Shown: positions 42,277 through 51,605 of the stretch, piece by piece
Layout of the letters: each line of letters starts with the position of its first letter
Position numbering within the stretch: position 1 is the stretch's first letter
Assembly (NCBI GenBank): GCA_903893785.1
Contig: CAITNQ010000073.1
Span: forward strand, 1-58,168
DNA: 58,168 bases
From: an uncultured Gemmatimonadota bacterium
Lineage (GTDB): Bacteria; Latescibacterota; UBA2968; UBA8231
Direction of reading: 5' to 3'
Made by a program: the position numbers and the translations under genes
The notes under the pieces: generated by a model
Told to the model about the DNA's origin: nothing
The model's input: only the letters and a program-made list of their open reading frames with translations
The model's database searches: none

Positions 42277-43902
42277 ATGGCAACAGAACCCGCGGTTGGC
42301 AATGGCTGGCAGGCAAGCAGCCGCACGGGCGTCGTGGCAGCCGGCCACGCGGCCGCGGTGGCGGCCGGGATCAAGCTTCTGGCCAGCGGCGGCAATGCCG
42401 CCGACGCGGCCGTGGCCACCATTCTGGCCCTGACGGTGACCGATCACGGCGAGTGCTCGATCGGCGGCGAAGTGCCCCTAATGATCTACAACGCTTCGCG
42501 GCGCCAAGTCAGAGCGCTCTCCGGCCAAGGGGGGGCCCCGCTGTCGCCGGCGGCCATCGAGTGGTACATGGCCCACGGCATTCCCGCGGGCGATATCCGC
42601 ATGGCGCCGGTCCCGGCCGTCGTCGACCTGTGCGTGACGACCCTGCAGCATTACGGTACGCGCTCGTTCACCGAAACGGTCGCCCCGACCCTGGCGCTGC
42701 TGGACGCGGGCGACCAGCCCTGGCACCCGCGCCTGGCGCGGACCCTCCGCCGCCTGGCGGAGGAAGAGGTGCTGACTGCGGGCCCGCGGGAGGAGAAGCT
42801 CCAGGCCGTCACCGACCGTTTCTACGGCCGCCATGCCAGCCGGCGCGATGTCGCCGAAGAGCTGGAAGCATTCTACCGGGAGCGGGGCGGATTCCTGCGC
42901 CTGGCTGACCTGCAGGCGCATCGAACGCGCATCGAAGTCCCGGTCACCGTCGACTACCGCGGCTATACGGTGTGCAAATGCGACACCTGGACGCAGGGGC
43001 CCTGGCTGTGCCAAGCGCTGCGCCTGCTGGAGGGGTTGGACCTGCAGGCTCTGGGCTATCTGTCGCCCGACTACATCCACGCCGCCGTGGAGGCGACCAA
43101 GCTGGCCATGGCCGACCGGGATGAGTACTACGGCGATCCCGAGTTCGCCGCCGTCCCGCTGACCGCCCTGTTGAGCGACGCGTACACGCAGGTGCGGCGG
43201 CCGCTGATCGATATGGCGCACGCCTCCCATGAGGTCCGCCCCGGCGACCCGCTGGCCCTGCAGGCGGTGAAACGCACGGCCACCTGGCAGCCGGGCATCG
43301 GCGGCACGACGACGTGCGTCGTGGCAGACCGCTGGGGCAACGTGGTTGCCGCCACCCCCAGCGCGAATGTCTGCCACGACGGGTACCACGGTGGCCCGGC
43401 CGGCGTCACGTACGGGAACCGGCTACTGAGCCTCAACACCACGCCAGGTCACCCCAACTGCATTGCCCCGGGCAAGAGACCGCGCATCACCCTGACCCCG
43501 ACGCTGGTGTTGCGCCAGGGCGAACCGGTGCTGGCGCTGAGCGTCGCCGGCGGCGATCTGCAGGACCAGGCCACCTTGAGCCTGCTGCTGGCCCACGTGG
43601 AGTTCGGGCTTGCGCCCGCCCAAGCCGTGCGCGCACCGCGCTTCGCGACCGCCCACCACGAGGACAGTTTCAACCCCGACCCGGACCGGCACCGCACCTT
43701 CAAACAGGTGGCGTCGCTGACCATCAGCGATACCGTGGACAGCGCCACCGCGGCCGAACTGGAGCGTCGCGGCCACCGCGTGGTGGCGCAGGCAGGCCCC
43801 ATCGCCCACCCGGTGATGCTGCAGTGCGGACCCGGGACCCCTCAGTTGCTGGCCGCGGGCGATCCGGCAGCCGGCCGCCATGCTGCGGGCCTGGAGGACT
43901 GA
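42277..43902 (+). CDS. ggt: Gamma-glutamyltransferase-family protein without signal peptide
   Basis: The 541-residue protein is an Ntn-hydrolase of the gamma-glutamyltransferase family. It shows GIKLLASGGNAADAAVATILALTV near residue 31, TWTQGPWLCQALRLLEG (split), EATKLAMADRDEYYGDPEF, and the autocleavage/nucleophile segment GIGGTTTCVVADRWGN with Thr344 as likely nucleophile. LTPTLVLRQGEPVLALSVAGGDLQDQATL (split) follows. The usual N-terminal signal is absent, pointing to a cytosolic enzyme. The residue following the catalytic TT pair differs from the TTHYS of glutathione-cleaving enzymes, so the substrate may not be glutathione. GAGAGGTGG precedes the ATG. It converges with polB. Confidence 0.87.
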   Translation: MATEPAVGNGWQASSRTGVVAAGHAAAVAAGIKLLASGGNAADAAVATILALTVTDHGECSIGGEVPLMIYNASRRQVRALSGQGGAPLSPAAIEWYMAHGIPAGDIRMAPVPAVVDLCVTTLQHYGTRSFTETVAPTLALLDAGDQPWHPRLARTLRRLAEEEVLTAGPREEKLQAVTDRFYGRHASRRDVAEELEAFYRERGGFLRLADLQAHRTRIEVPVTVDYRGYTVCKCDTWTQGPWLCQALRLLEGLDLQALGYLSPDYIHAAVEATKLAMADRDEYYGDPEFAAVPLTALLSDAYTQVRRPLIDMAHASHEVRPGDPLALQAVKRTATWQPGIGGTTTCVVADRWGNVVAATPSANVCHDGYHGGPAGVTYGNRLLSLNTTPGHPNCIAPGKRPRITLTPTLVLRQGEPVLALSVAGGDLQDQATLSLLLAHVEFGLAPAQAVRAPRFATAHHEDSFNPDPDRHRTFKQVASLTISDTVDSATAAELERRGHRVVAQAGPIAHPVMLQCGPGTPQLLAAGDPAAGRHAAGLED

Positions 43903-43936
43903 GGCGGCAACCCGGGCAGCTGCCGGAGAGGGGGCC

Positions 43937-46369
43937 TCACGGGGCCGCGAACAGATCGGCGGGTCCGCCCATGGCGCTGCTCAGGTCCAGGGGGCAGACC
44001 TGCGCGATGGTCCGGACAATCGGCAGTATCTGGCGGGCGACATAGTGGTCATAGTCAGGTCGGGCACTGACGTAGCCCACGGGCTGCGGCCCGTCCACGG
44101 TCATCAGGTACTCCACCACTGAGCCGGGGTTGCTCAAGCGGCGCGCCGCCACCACGTGAGGGGGCGCGCCGCCCCGATAGCGTGTCAACGGCCGACGCAG
44201 CCCCTTGCGGTACACCAACTGGGCATCGCAGCCCCCGGTGCGCACGCGGTCAACCCACCACGAGGCCTGCTGCTGCAACCGCGACGGCGGAGCGTCATCG
44301 AACAGCAGCCCGAGCAGGTCGCGCTGCACCGCGTGGGCCAACTCGGTCCAGTCGTGCCGCACCGCCTCCATGCCGACGATTTCGACTGTGTCGATGCCAT
44401 GGTCCAGCCGCCGCCCCGCGTAGCCTTTGGCGCGCCCTCGCTCGCCGCCGCCGCGCATCGGCGGCAGCAGGAAACGGCGGTAGTATTTCTTGAACTCGAG
44501 CAACAGGTGCGACCGCACGCCATAGGTGCGTGCCACGTGGTCGGCCAGTTCGGCATTGACCCACGCACACAGGCGCTGGCCGCGGGCCAGGGCGTCGTCC
44601 AAGGGCAGGTCCGCGTCCAGACCGACATCCACGAACAGCGAGTCGGTGTCGCCGTACAGCACAGTCGCCGCCTGACGCCCCTCCAGCAGTTGCGTTGCCC
44701 AGCGCAGCAGGTACTGGCCGAAAGCCGTGACGGCCCCGGCCAGGTCATCTTCGGCGAAACGGCAGGAAGGGGTGCCCAGGCACCCGTAGAAGGAGTTCAT
44801 CACAATCTTGTACGCGTGCGAGGCCAACTCATCGCCGGCTTCGCGAGCCTGCTGCCGGCGGGCGAAGAAGCGCTCCAGAAGCTGGGGCAAGATGCCTTCA
44901 GCGCGCACGAACGCGGCCCCGTTGGGGGCCACCAGGAGGCTGTCGTTACCGGCCGGAACGCCGCCGGCGACGGCCGACGCGGCCCCCCTGGTGCGGCCCT
45001 GCACCAGCGCCCATGGGTCGATGTTGAAGGTCCGGATCACCGAGGGGTACAGGGAGCGAAAATCGAACACCAGTACGTGGCGGTACAGGCCGGCGCGCGG
45101 GGCCAGCACCAAGCCGCCGGGTGAGTGCGATACGCCGCAGCGGTCCACGCCCAGGCTCGGAGCTACCATCTGCCGCAGCCGCAGGGCGCCGATGTACAGG
45201 TAGTCAAGCGCGGCCACGCTGGCCCAGGCCCGGTCCAGGGGTAACCCGGTCAGCATGCTGCGACGCAGGCTCAGTTTGATCAGGTCCTCGTGCGCCAGAA
45301 TGTCGCGAACGAGGCGTGAGTCCTCGAGGCAGTAGGCGCAGAAGGCAGCTCGATCGGTATGGTAGGCGCGCAGTATGGCCTCCGCCTGACCGGGCCCCGG
45401 ATCGCCCTCGATCGTCTTGCCCCGGCCGAGGAGTGCTTGGGCCACAGTAGCAAGGCGGTAGTCGGCGAACCGGCCCGCCCCTGACCGGACCAGATGCATG
45501 GCGTCCAGAACCTGCCGGCCGTGGACCTCCACGCGGGAGCGTCCCCAGGTCTCCCCAGCTCGACACGTCGACACATCGGCGGTCCGCCCCAGGTTGAACG
45601 CCAGCCCGTGGGCAGCACACCGGCGCGCCAGGACAGGCAGGTCGAAGTCCACGACATTCCAGCCCGTGATGATATCCGGGTCGAGTTGGCGCACGCGGGC
45701 GACCACGGCGCGCAGCAGCGCCGATTCGTCGACGTGGCAGGTCACCGCCGCGGGATCGGCCGGGTTGGCAACGCCGACCACGTGCACCTCCTCGCCCAAC
45801 GCCCGGGCGTCGGCCGCCGAACACTCGACCAGGGAGACCGCCAACACCTGACTGGCGTCCGGATCGGTCTCGATGTCCAACGCCAGAACCCCAAGCTGCG
45901 GTTCCCAGTCGGTCGGGCTCAGTTGGGGTTCACGGTAGACGCGGTCGATGCTGGAGCCCGGACGCCAGGGACCGCGCACAGACACACCACCGCTCAGGCC
46001 CCGTTCGATCAGGTAGCCGCGACTGAACGGCACGTCGGCCTCGTAGGTACGGCCCCCCTGGCGCTGCGCGGCCTCGGCCAGCCGCGCCAGGGATGCCACG
46101 CTGACCGCGCTGACCCGGACCACGGGTTCGCCGTCCATGGTGCGCAGTTCGGTCGGCGCCCAGACGCCGGCGCCCTGCCTGAGGGTCGGCGCGAGCCAGT
46201 CGGCCTCGCTGGCGCGGAGGTAGAAGTGCGGCTGCTCGCGGCTGTCGATGAAGGCGAATGTTCCCCCGCCCGCCAGACGCCCGACACCGCAGATGGCAGC
46301 CACGCCGCGCAACGGGCGGTGGTAGACATGTACCAGGTAACCAACGACGGGCGGATCGCCGCGACTCAA
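43937..46369 (-). CDS. polB: Family B DNA polymerase (DNA polymerase II-like)
   Basis: The 810-residue enzyme has an intact 3'-5' exonuclease: Exo I LALDIETD (residues 163-169), Exo II GWNVVDFDLPVL near 237, and Exo III YCLEDSRLV near 347. It also has all polymerase motifs: A in VFDFRSLYPSVI near 434, B in KIVMNSFYGCLG near 521, C in YGDTDSLFV at 572, and the KKYYRR region. Length and layout match E. coli Pol II, a damage-tolerance and restart polymerase. The start is a TTG within the stop codon of the MFS gene (TTGA), so translation is coupled. No SOS-box-like site is evident; expression probably follows the upstream transporter. Confidence 0.95.
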   Translation of the reverse strand: MSRGDPPVVGYLVHVYHRPLRGVAAICGVGRLAGGGTFAFIDSREQPHFYLRASEADWLAPTLRQGAGVWAPTELRTMDGEPVVRVSAVSVASLARLAEAAQRQGGRTYEADVPFSRGYLIERGLSGGVSVRGPWRPGSSIDRVYREPQLSPTDWEPQLGVLALDIETDPDASQVLAVSLVECSAADARALGEEVHVVGVANPADPAAVTCHVDESALLRAVVARVRQLDPDIITGWNVVDFDLPVLARRCAAHGLAFNLGRTADVSTCRAGETWGRSRVEVHGRQVLDAMHLVRSGAGRFADYRLATVAQALLGRGKTIEGDPGPGQAEAILRAYHTDRAAFCAYCLEDSRLVRDILAHEDLIKLSLRRSMLTGLPLDRAWASVAALDYLYIGALRLRQMVAPSLGVDRCGVSHSPGGLVLAPRAGLYRHVLVFDFRSLYPSVIRTFNIDPWALVQGRTRGAASAVAGGVPAGNDSLLVAPNGAAFVRAEGILPQLLERFFARRQQAREAGDELASHAYKIVMNSFYGCLGTPSCRFAEDDLAGAVTAFGQYLLRWATQLLEGRQAATVLYGDTDSLFVDVGLDADLPLDDALARGQRLCAWVNAELADHVARTYGVRSHLLLEFKKYYRRFLLPPMRGGGERGRAKGYAGRRLDHGIDTVEIVGMEAVRHDWTELAHAVQRDLLGLLFDDAPPSRLQQQASWWVDRVRTGGCDAQLVYRKGLRRPLTRYRGGAPPHVVAARRLSNPGSVVEYLMTVDGPQPVGYVSARPDYDHYVARQILPIVRTIAQVCPLDLSSAMGGPADLFAAP

Positions 46370-47646
46370 CGCTGCGGGTCCTCAACAGGAGGCGCCGACG
46401 ACCCCCCTGCCCCGGTGTCGCCCCGTGGCGTAGCGGCGGCCGGCGATGCCCCGGAGGAACGGCGGCTCGCCAGCGTCAGACCGGCCAGGGCCAGCAGGGA
46501 GAACCCGGCGCCCGCGTGGAAGGTCCAGGCCCAACCCCAGAACTGCCACAGGTACCCCGCGCCGCCGCTGCCGACCAACATGGCGGCGCCGCTGACGATG
46601 CTGAACATGCCGAACGCGGTGCCACGCAGATCAGCCGGGGCTGCCTGCGCCACCATGGCCGCCAACACTCCCTGCGTCAGGCCCAGGTGCACGCCCCACA
46701 GGGCCACGCCGCCCAGGACCAGCAGCGGCCCGCCCGGGCACCCCAGAACGATCTCGGCCGCTATCAGGCTGACCAGGCCGACCCGCAGGAGCCACCCTGG
46801 CCCGATGCGGTCGGCCAGGCGCCCGGCTGGGTAGGCGCTCAGGCCGTACACCGCGTTCATGGCCACCATGACCAAGGGGATCCAGGCCGGTGGCGCCCCC
46901 GATTGCTGCGCTCGGAGCACCAGGAAGGCTTCGCTGAACCGGGCGAGGGTAAGCAATGCGCCGACCCCGACGACCCACCAGTAGGCGCTGCCCAGGCGCG
47001 CCAGGTGGCGACGCTGGATGGGGTTCTCGCGCCGCCCATCGGGGGGTCGGCGGGGGTCGCGCAGCCCCACCGCCAACAGGAGCACGGCGGCCGCGCCGGG
47101 CAGCACGGCCACCCAGAAGACGGCGCGGTAGTCGTCGTGCCAGCGCGTCATCAGCCAGAAGGCCAGCAGGGGCCCGGCAAAAGCGCCCACCGTATCAAGG
47201 GACTGGCGCAGGCCGAAGGCCGCACCGCGACGGTCGAGGGGTGTCAGGTCGGCGACCAGCGCATCACGAGGCGCGCCACGGATGCCCTTGCCCAGTCGAT
47301 CGAGCAGGCGCGCCGCCAGCACGACGTTCAGACTGGCAGCCACGGCGAACAGGGGCTTGGCCAGCGCCCCCAGAGCGTAGCCAGCCAGCGCCACGCCCTT
47401 GCGCCGGCCGAGGAAGTCACTGAGCGCGCCGGAGAACACTCTGACCACCAGGGCAGTGGCCTCGGCCAGACCCTCTACCAAGCCGACGGCCAAGGGGCTG
47501 GCACCCAGCTGCGCGACCATGAACAGCGGCAGCAGGCTGTGGATGCTCTCGGAGGAGATATCCATCAACAGGCTGACGCCGCCGAGGACCCAGACGGCGG
47601 CGGGCAGGCCTGGCGCGATGCGACGGTTGGCCGGAGACGGGGGCAA
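46366..47646 (-). CDS. MFS transporter
   Basis: A 12-helix major facilitator protein. SSESIHSLLPLFMVAQLGASPLAVGLVEGLAEATALVVRVFSGALSDFLGRRKGVALAGY (split, residues ~30-90) contains the motif A-like GALSDFLGRRK loop, and PAGRLADRIGPGWLLRVG is the mirror-image motif in the second half. The closest recognisable pattern is the multidrug/small-molecule MFS group in which RLLDRLGKGIRGAPRDALVADLTP follows helix 4. I start it at the TTG at 47646, with GGAGG six bases before it, giving 426 residues; a GTG at 47709 is an alternative with a poor ribosome site. It is coupled to polB, an odd pairing. Substrate unknown. Confidence 0.9.
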   Translation of the reverse strand: MPPSPANRRIAPGLPAAVWVLGGVSLLMDISSESIHSLLPLFMVAQLGASPLAVGLVEGLAEATALVVRVFSGALSDFLGRRKGVALAGYALGALAKPLFAVAASLNVVLAARLLDRLGKGIRGAPRDALVADLTPLDRRGAAFGLRQSLDTVGAFAGPLLAFWLMTRWHDDYRAVFWVAVLPGAAAVLLLAVGLRDPRRPPDGRRENPIQRRHLARLGSAYWWVVGVGALLTLARFSEAFLVLRAQQSGAPPAWIPLVMVAMNAVYGLSAYPAGRLADRIGPGWLLRVGLVSLIAAEIVLGCPGGPLLVLGGVALWGVHLGLTQGVLAAMVAQAAPADLRGTAFGMFSIVSGAAMLVGSGGAGYLWQFWGWAWTFHAGAGFSLLALAGLTLASRRSSGASPAAATPRGDTGAGGSSAPPVEDPQR

Positions 47647-47968
47647 CGCGACCCTCCGGTGAGGGCAGACAGGGGGCGGCACAATGGAGGGTAGGCCGGC
47701 TGTCAGCACCCGTCAAGGCGCTCGCCATTGGCGGGCGATCCGCAACCTTGGCGGGGGTGTTCCTGCGCGCGGGGAAGGCGCGGCGACCCGTGCGGCCATG
47801 GCCGCGTGTCGGGCCGCTGGCGGCCTTGACGAGGGGCTCTGCAGGCCCCGGAGGGCCGGGAGGCCCGTCCGGCCGCAACCGAATAGCCGGCCGTCCGCGG
47901 CTTTCACGGCAGCGCTCCGGCGGGCACGGAAGGCGCAGGACATGCGCGGCCGCGGCCGGGCGGCCCGG

Positions 47969-50446
47969 TTAGTGGTGCTCTTCGATGCCGTTGTCGCCCA
48001 GGCCGAAACGGCAGGCGCCCAGCGTCTGCGGCAGGCGCAGCCGATGGTCGCCGATCTCCACAATGGTATCGGCGTAGATGCGGCGACGAACCACGACCGA
48101 GCCCTGGCGCGCAATGCTGCCCTGTTCCTGCTTGAGCCGCTGCAACTCCGCTTCCAGCGTGGCCAGTTCCTGCTGACAGCGATGGGCCTCCTTGAGCACC
48201 TCGTAGAGGCTTGCCCGGGCGGGCGCCGGCGCCCGGTCCATGGCTCGCCGCACCAGTTCGGCGTCGAGCTGCGGCACACCCAGCTGCGCGGTGGCGTCGT
48301 CGATGACCTGCCGGTGCGCCGCCATCTGGGCGACTAGCCGCGCGGCAGCGGCCGACACCAGGGGCGCCATTCGCAATCCCACAATGGTGCACTCCCCGCC
48401 GGCCGACCCGAGGCTATCGGCTTCCAGAGCCGCGCCCCCGAACACCTCACCACCGACGATCTTGCCGCCTCGGCCGCTGTTCAGTTCTACCTTGCCGCCG
48501 GCATGGACCTGGGCATTGGCGATGTAGCTGCTGACTCGGATGTCGCCCTGCGCCACCACCTGGCTGTTCTGGACGAATTTGCACTCCACGCTGCCGGCCG
48601 CCACCACGCGGGTGTTGGCGCCGACAATGCCCAGGCTGACGCCCACGTCCCCCGCGGCTTCGACCAGAGCGCCGTTGTCGACCGTTCCTTGGACGAGCAC
48701 ATTGCCCTCAGAGCGCACCCGGAACCCAGCCTGCACGGACCCTTTGATCTGCACGTCGGCCTGCGTGTCTATGTGCCCGGTCTCGTAGCCCACGTCACCC
48801 GCCACCGCGACTACGGGCAGGACGTCGAGGCGGTCAGCCCGGAAACGCACCGCCCCGTCCGCCGTGGCCACGTACGCGCCGTTCTCGCCCGCGCCATCGA
48901 AGCGGACGTTCTCGCCGGCCGTCACGGTGTAAGGTTTGCCGTCGTGCGCGCCCAGGTGCTGGCCACGCACAGTGACCCCTGGCTCACCTGGCGTGGCCGC
49001 CACCAAGGTCCCGATGACCTGGTTGGCGGCCACCGCGACGATTAGGTTCCGGTCGCGGAAGTCGATGGAGCCATCTTCGCGCACCTTGCCGGGGCGGCTG
49101 TGCACGTCGAACGCCAGATCAATGTGAGCGTCACGTCCCTCTCGCGCCGCCCGCCCGCGGGCCACCAGCAGCGCGTGGCGGCGCGTCCCTGGCGGACGGG
49201 CGCAGAAACGCAGGATCGGCCCCTCGAGTACGCCCTCAACAACCCCGGCCGCGGCCAGTGCAGCCATGACCGACTCCGGCGCCACCGGACGCTCGGCATC
49301 GGCCGCTTGCGGGAAGACGACCAAACGCGCCTCCAGTTCGTCGGGCGAGACCCACACCGGTGACAACACCGATGGTCGGCCCCCTACCTGGCAGGCATAG
49401 CCAAATGCAGTGGACACATAACGGCTGCCGTCGAACGTGACCTGGTCGCCAGGGGCGACTGGCTCGAGTTCGCGCCCGGGGGCTTCCAGCAGACGGCCAT
49501 CGACGGTCTCGCCTGGCGTGCCCAGAGTCGGCGGCACTACCTCGGCAACCACGTCCCCTGGTTGGACCAGCGTCACCTCGCCAGGGAATGCGAGCGCCTC
49601 GCGGACATCGGCCGACTGCATGTAGCGCTGCAGGTCCTCGCCCGAGGCCGGTACGCGGTCGCGGGCGTCGGGCCGGTACACCAACCGCCCGTCTTCGCCC
49701 GGCACAGGCGCCCGAGCGCGGGCGATCACCGGGCCGCCGCGCAGGAGGCCATGGTCCGTGGCCCGGCGCAGGGCAGCGTCGATGGCGGCATGGTCCAGAC
49801 CGGCCGTCACACCCAGCCGCACCAAAGCACCGCGCAGGTCGGCGGCTTGGGGCCGGTCCGGCCCACAGCGGAGCAGCGTCAGTTGCGCGGTACTGCCGTC
49901 CGGGGCGATCTCGACCGCCAGGCGCGAGCGCCGCCGCGACCCAAAGGCCCACACCGGCTCTGCGGCCAAATCAGCGGCCTCGATCTCGACCGGCTCCCCG
50001 GCCGCCAGCTGCGGGCCCTGGGTGCCCGCCGGGGCATGGGCTGGCGGGTCCACCGCCGCCGCGGGAGCAGTTAGTGCGGCCGGCAGCGGTTGGGTTGCTG
50101 GAGGAGGCCCACCGGGCACAGTCCGGATCCCGGCCGGCGTCGGGGCGGACGGCACCGCGGGGGCGCCTGCCGCGGCCATGGGGTTCGGTGACCCACCGGC
50201 CGCACCGGCTGGCCGGTCGTGGTGCAGACCGCGGCGGTTCCGGCGGTTGTCCCGCTCCCGTTCCGCCCACTCACTCAGGTCTGCGGCTGGCCGCCGCGGC
50301 GGGGCCTCCGCGGCGGGGCCCGGTGACCGGGGCGGCCCGTCCCCCTCCGCTGCCGCGGTGCCGCCCCTCTCTGTTGAGGAGGGCGGTGCAGGGCCAGCAC
50401 GGCGGGCCAACGGCGGCTGGGCGGCAGGATTAGGTTTCACCGGCAC
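47969..50446 (-). CDS. FapA/DUF342-family protein with long disordered N-terminus
   Basis: From a GTG at 50446 (GGAGGT six bases upstream) the protein has 825 residues. The first ~150 are Pro/Ala/Gly-rich and disordered. A helical/beta N-terminal FapA region follows (VIARARAPVPGEDGRLVY). The DUF342 beta-helix comes next, with rungs such as DTQADVQIKGSVQAGFRVRSEGNVLVQGTVDNGALVEAAGDVGVSLG (split), KVELNSGRGGKIVGGEVFGG and similar from ~560 to 710. A coiled-coil (RCQQELATLEAELQRLKQEQG) and a final beta segment close it. FapA relatives are cytosolic polymer-forming or interaction proteins linked to motility and signalling. It is divergent from a receiver gene, at the edge of the signalling island; a shared role is inference. 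Confidence 0.85.
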   Translation of the reverse strand: MPVKPNPAAQPPLARRAGPAPPSSTERGGTAAAEGDGPPRSPGPAAEAPPRRPAADLSEWAERERDNRRNRRGLHHDRPAGAAGGSPNPMAAAGAPAVPSAPTPAGIRTVPGGPPPATQPLPAALTAPAAAVDPPAHAPAGTQGPQLAAGEPVEIEAADLAAEPVWAFGSRRRSRLAVEIAPDGSTAQLTLLRCGPDRPQAADLRGALVRLGVTAGLDHAAIDAALRRATDHGLLRGGPVIARARAPVPGEDGRLVYRPDARDRVPASGEDLQRYMQSADVREALAFPGEVTLVQPGDVVAEVVPPTLGTPGETVDGRLLEAPGRELEPVAPGDQVTFDGSRYVSTAFGYACQVGGRPSVLSPVWVSPDELEARLVVFPQAADAERPVAPESVMAALAAAGVVEGVLEGPILRFCARPPGTRRHALLVARGRAAREGRDAHIDLAFDVHSRPGKVREDGSIDFRDRNLIVAVAANQVIGTLVAATPGEPGVTVRGQHLGAHDGKPYTVTAGENVRFDGAGENGAYVATADGAVRFRADRLDVLPVVAVAGDVGYETGHIDTQADVQIKGSVQAGFRVRSEGNVLVQGTVDNGALVEAAGDVGVSLGIVGANTRVVAAGSVECKFVQNSQVVAQGDIRVSSYIANAQVHAGGKVELNSGRGGKIVGGEVFGGAALEADSLGSAGGECTIVGLRMAPLVSAAAARLVAQMAAHRQVIDDATAQLGVPQLDAELVRRAMDRAPAPARASLYEVLKEAHRCQQELATLEAELQRLKQEQGSIARQGSVVVRRRIYADTIVEIGDHRLRLPQTLGACRFGLGDNGIEEHH

Positions 50447-50830
50447 GGGGTTACCTCCACGTGGGCGGCATGAATGGCCGCTGCTGCGGCCCCGGGACCA
50501 TCTGCATGCAATTGCCGTACCAGCCACGCCCGGTCACGGCCACAGGGGTTCACGGCGCGCCGGCCCGGGTTGTTGCCCCCCAGCGCATCGTCGCGGTTGA
50601 GCTGCGGCCGGAAAGATGCCGACGACGGGCAACCGCTCGGGCAGCGCCGGTGATCACGGCCGTGCCGCGGCCCTGCAGGGCCGCAGCCGGCGCCGTATAT
50701 TTGCGTATCCGCGCCGTCCGCGATGGCCGGGAGTGCGAGGCCACACCGAGCGCCTTGCGTGATTCGGTCGGCATTGCCCCGATCGGCCCCCTATAGCCGC
50801 TGCCGCGTGGTTCGCCCACGCTTGCTCGCC
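50447..50830 (+). other. Divergent intergenic region with candidate operator and -10 box
   Basis: Between the FapA-family and receiver genes. A perfect 18-base palindrome lies 11 bases from TATATT (50696-50701), a possible plus-strand -10 element in a local AT-rich pocket. No good -35 box is seen. Open frames across the region lack coding character. Confidence 0.45.
50667..50684. promoter_or_regulatory. Perfect 18-bp palindrome, possible operator
   Basis: GCGGCCCTGCAGGGCCGC reads identically on both strands. Its position near the -35 region of the candidate promoter at 50696 fits an operator for a dimeric regulator, though in such GC-rich DNA palindromes of this kind may also form hairpins. 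Confidence 0.4.
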
Positions 50831-51316
50831 ATGGGCAACCTGAACGAACTGCTGAACGACCTCGAGGCCAGGTACGCGCCGCCCGACGAATTGGCCGCCG
50901 ACGCCAAGGTCGTCCTGCTGGTTGACGACTCGGCCCTGGACCGCGAGCGCTTCCGTGGTCTGCTGCGCCAGCTGGGGTGCCGGGTGGCCATGGCCGCCAA
51001 CGGGCAGGAAGCCCTGGCCATGCTTTCGCGAGGGCTTCGTCCTGACCTGGTTGTCCTCGATCTGGTCATGCCCGTGAAGGCTGGCATACCCACCTTGCGG
51101 GCGCTGCGTCAAGACGAGCGCTTCCGGCGCCTGCCCGTGGTGGTGCTGACCGGCCGCAACGACCCGCGCCTGGTCAAAGCCACGCTGGACAATGGTCCGA
51201 CCGACTACATCCTGAAAGATGCATCTGCGGACAAGATCCGTCAGCGCCTTGCCCGTCACCTGGGTGCCCCGCAGGAGCCTGCGGCAGGCTCGCGCGGTAT
51301 ACCACCCACCCCCTGA
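50831..51316 (+). CDS. Single-domain response regulator (CheY-like receiver)
   Basis: The 161-residue protein is a receiver with a ~25-residue leader (MGNLNELLNDLEARYAPPDE). It has acidic pocket Asp32-Asp33 in LLVDDS, phosphoacceptor Asp77 in VVLDLVMP, the switch Thr in VVLTGRN, and Lys129 in YILKD. There is no output domain, so it probably passes phosphate or binds a partner. The segment VDDSALDRERFRGLLRQLG is almost repeated in the zinc-ribbon receiver at 55337-55858, showing that the two are paralogues. It is divergent from the FapA-family gene and converges with the receiver-HPt gene. Confidence 0.9.
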   Translation: MGNLNELLNDLEARYAPPDELAADAKVVLLVDDSALDRERFRGLLRQLGCRVAMAANGQEALAMLSRGLRPDLVVLDLVMPVKAGIPTLRALRQDERFRRLPVVVLTGRNDPRLVKATLDNGPTDYILKDASADKIRQRLARHLGAPQEPAAGSRGIPPTP

Positions 51317-51605
51317 GCTGGGGCCGACCGCGCCGCGGTCAGGACCGCGGCGACGCATGGCCCGGGCGATCACGTCCGGAAAGAGGCAGGAGCAGACCGG
51401 CCCCGCGAGCGCCGGGTCCGTGGCCCGGACCGCCAACCCGGGCCGGCGCAGGCCCGCGGGGTCGCTAACCCGTGCCCTGGGCCGCAGCCCCCGGCGGCGG
51501 GTCACACCGGTGGTGAACAGGGCGACACCGAACGCGTGGCGAGCGCGGCAGCAACGCCCAGAACGCCCCGGCGCCCGGCCGGCGCCGCCCCGCAGGCCGG
51601 CGGGG

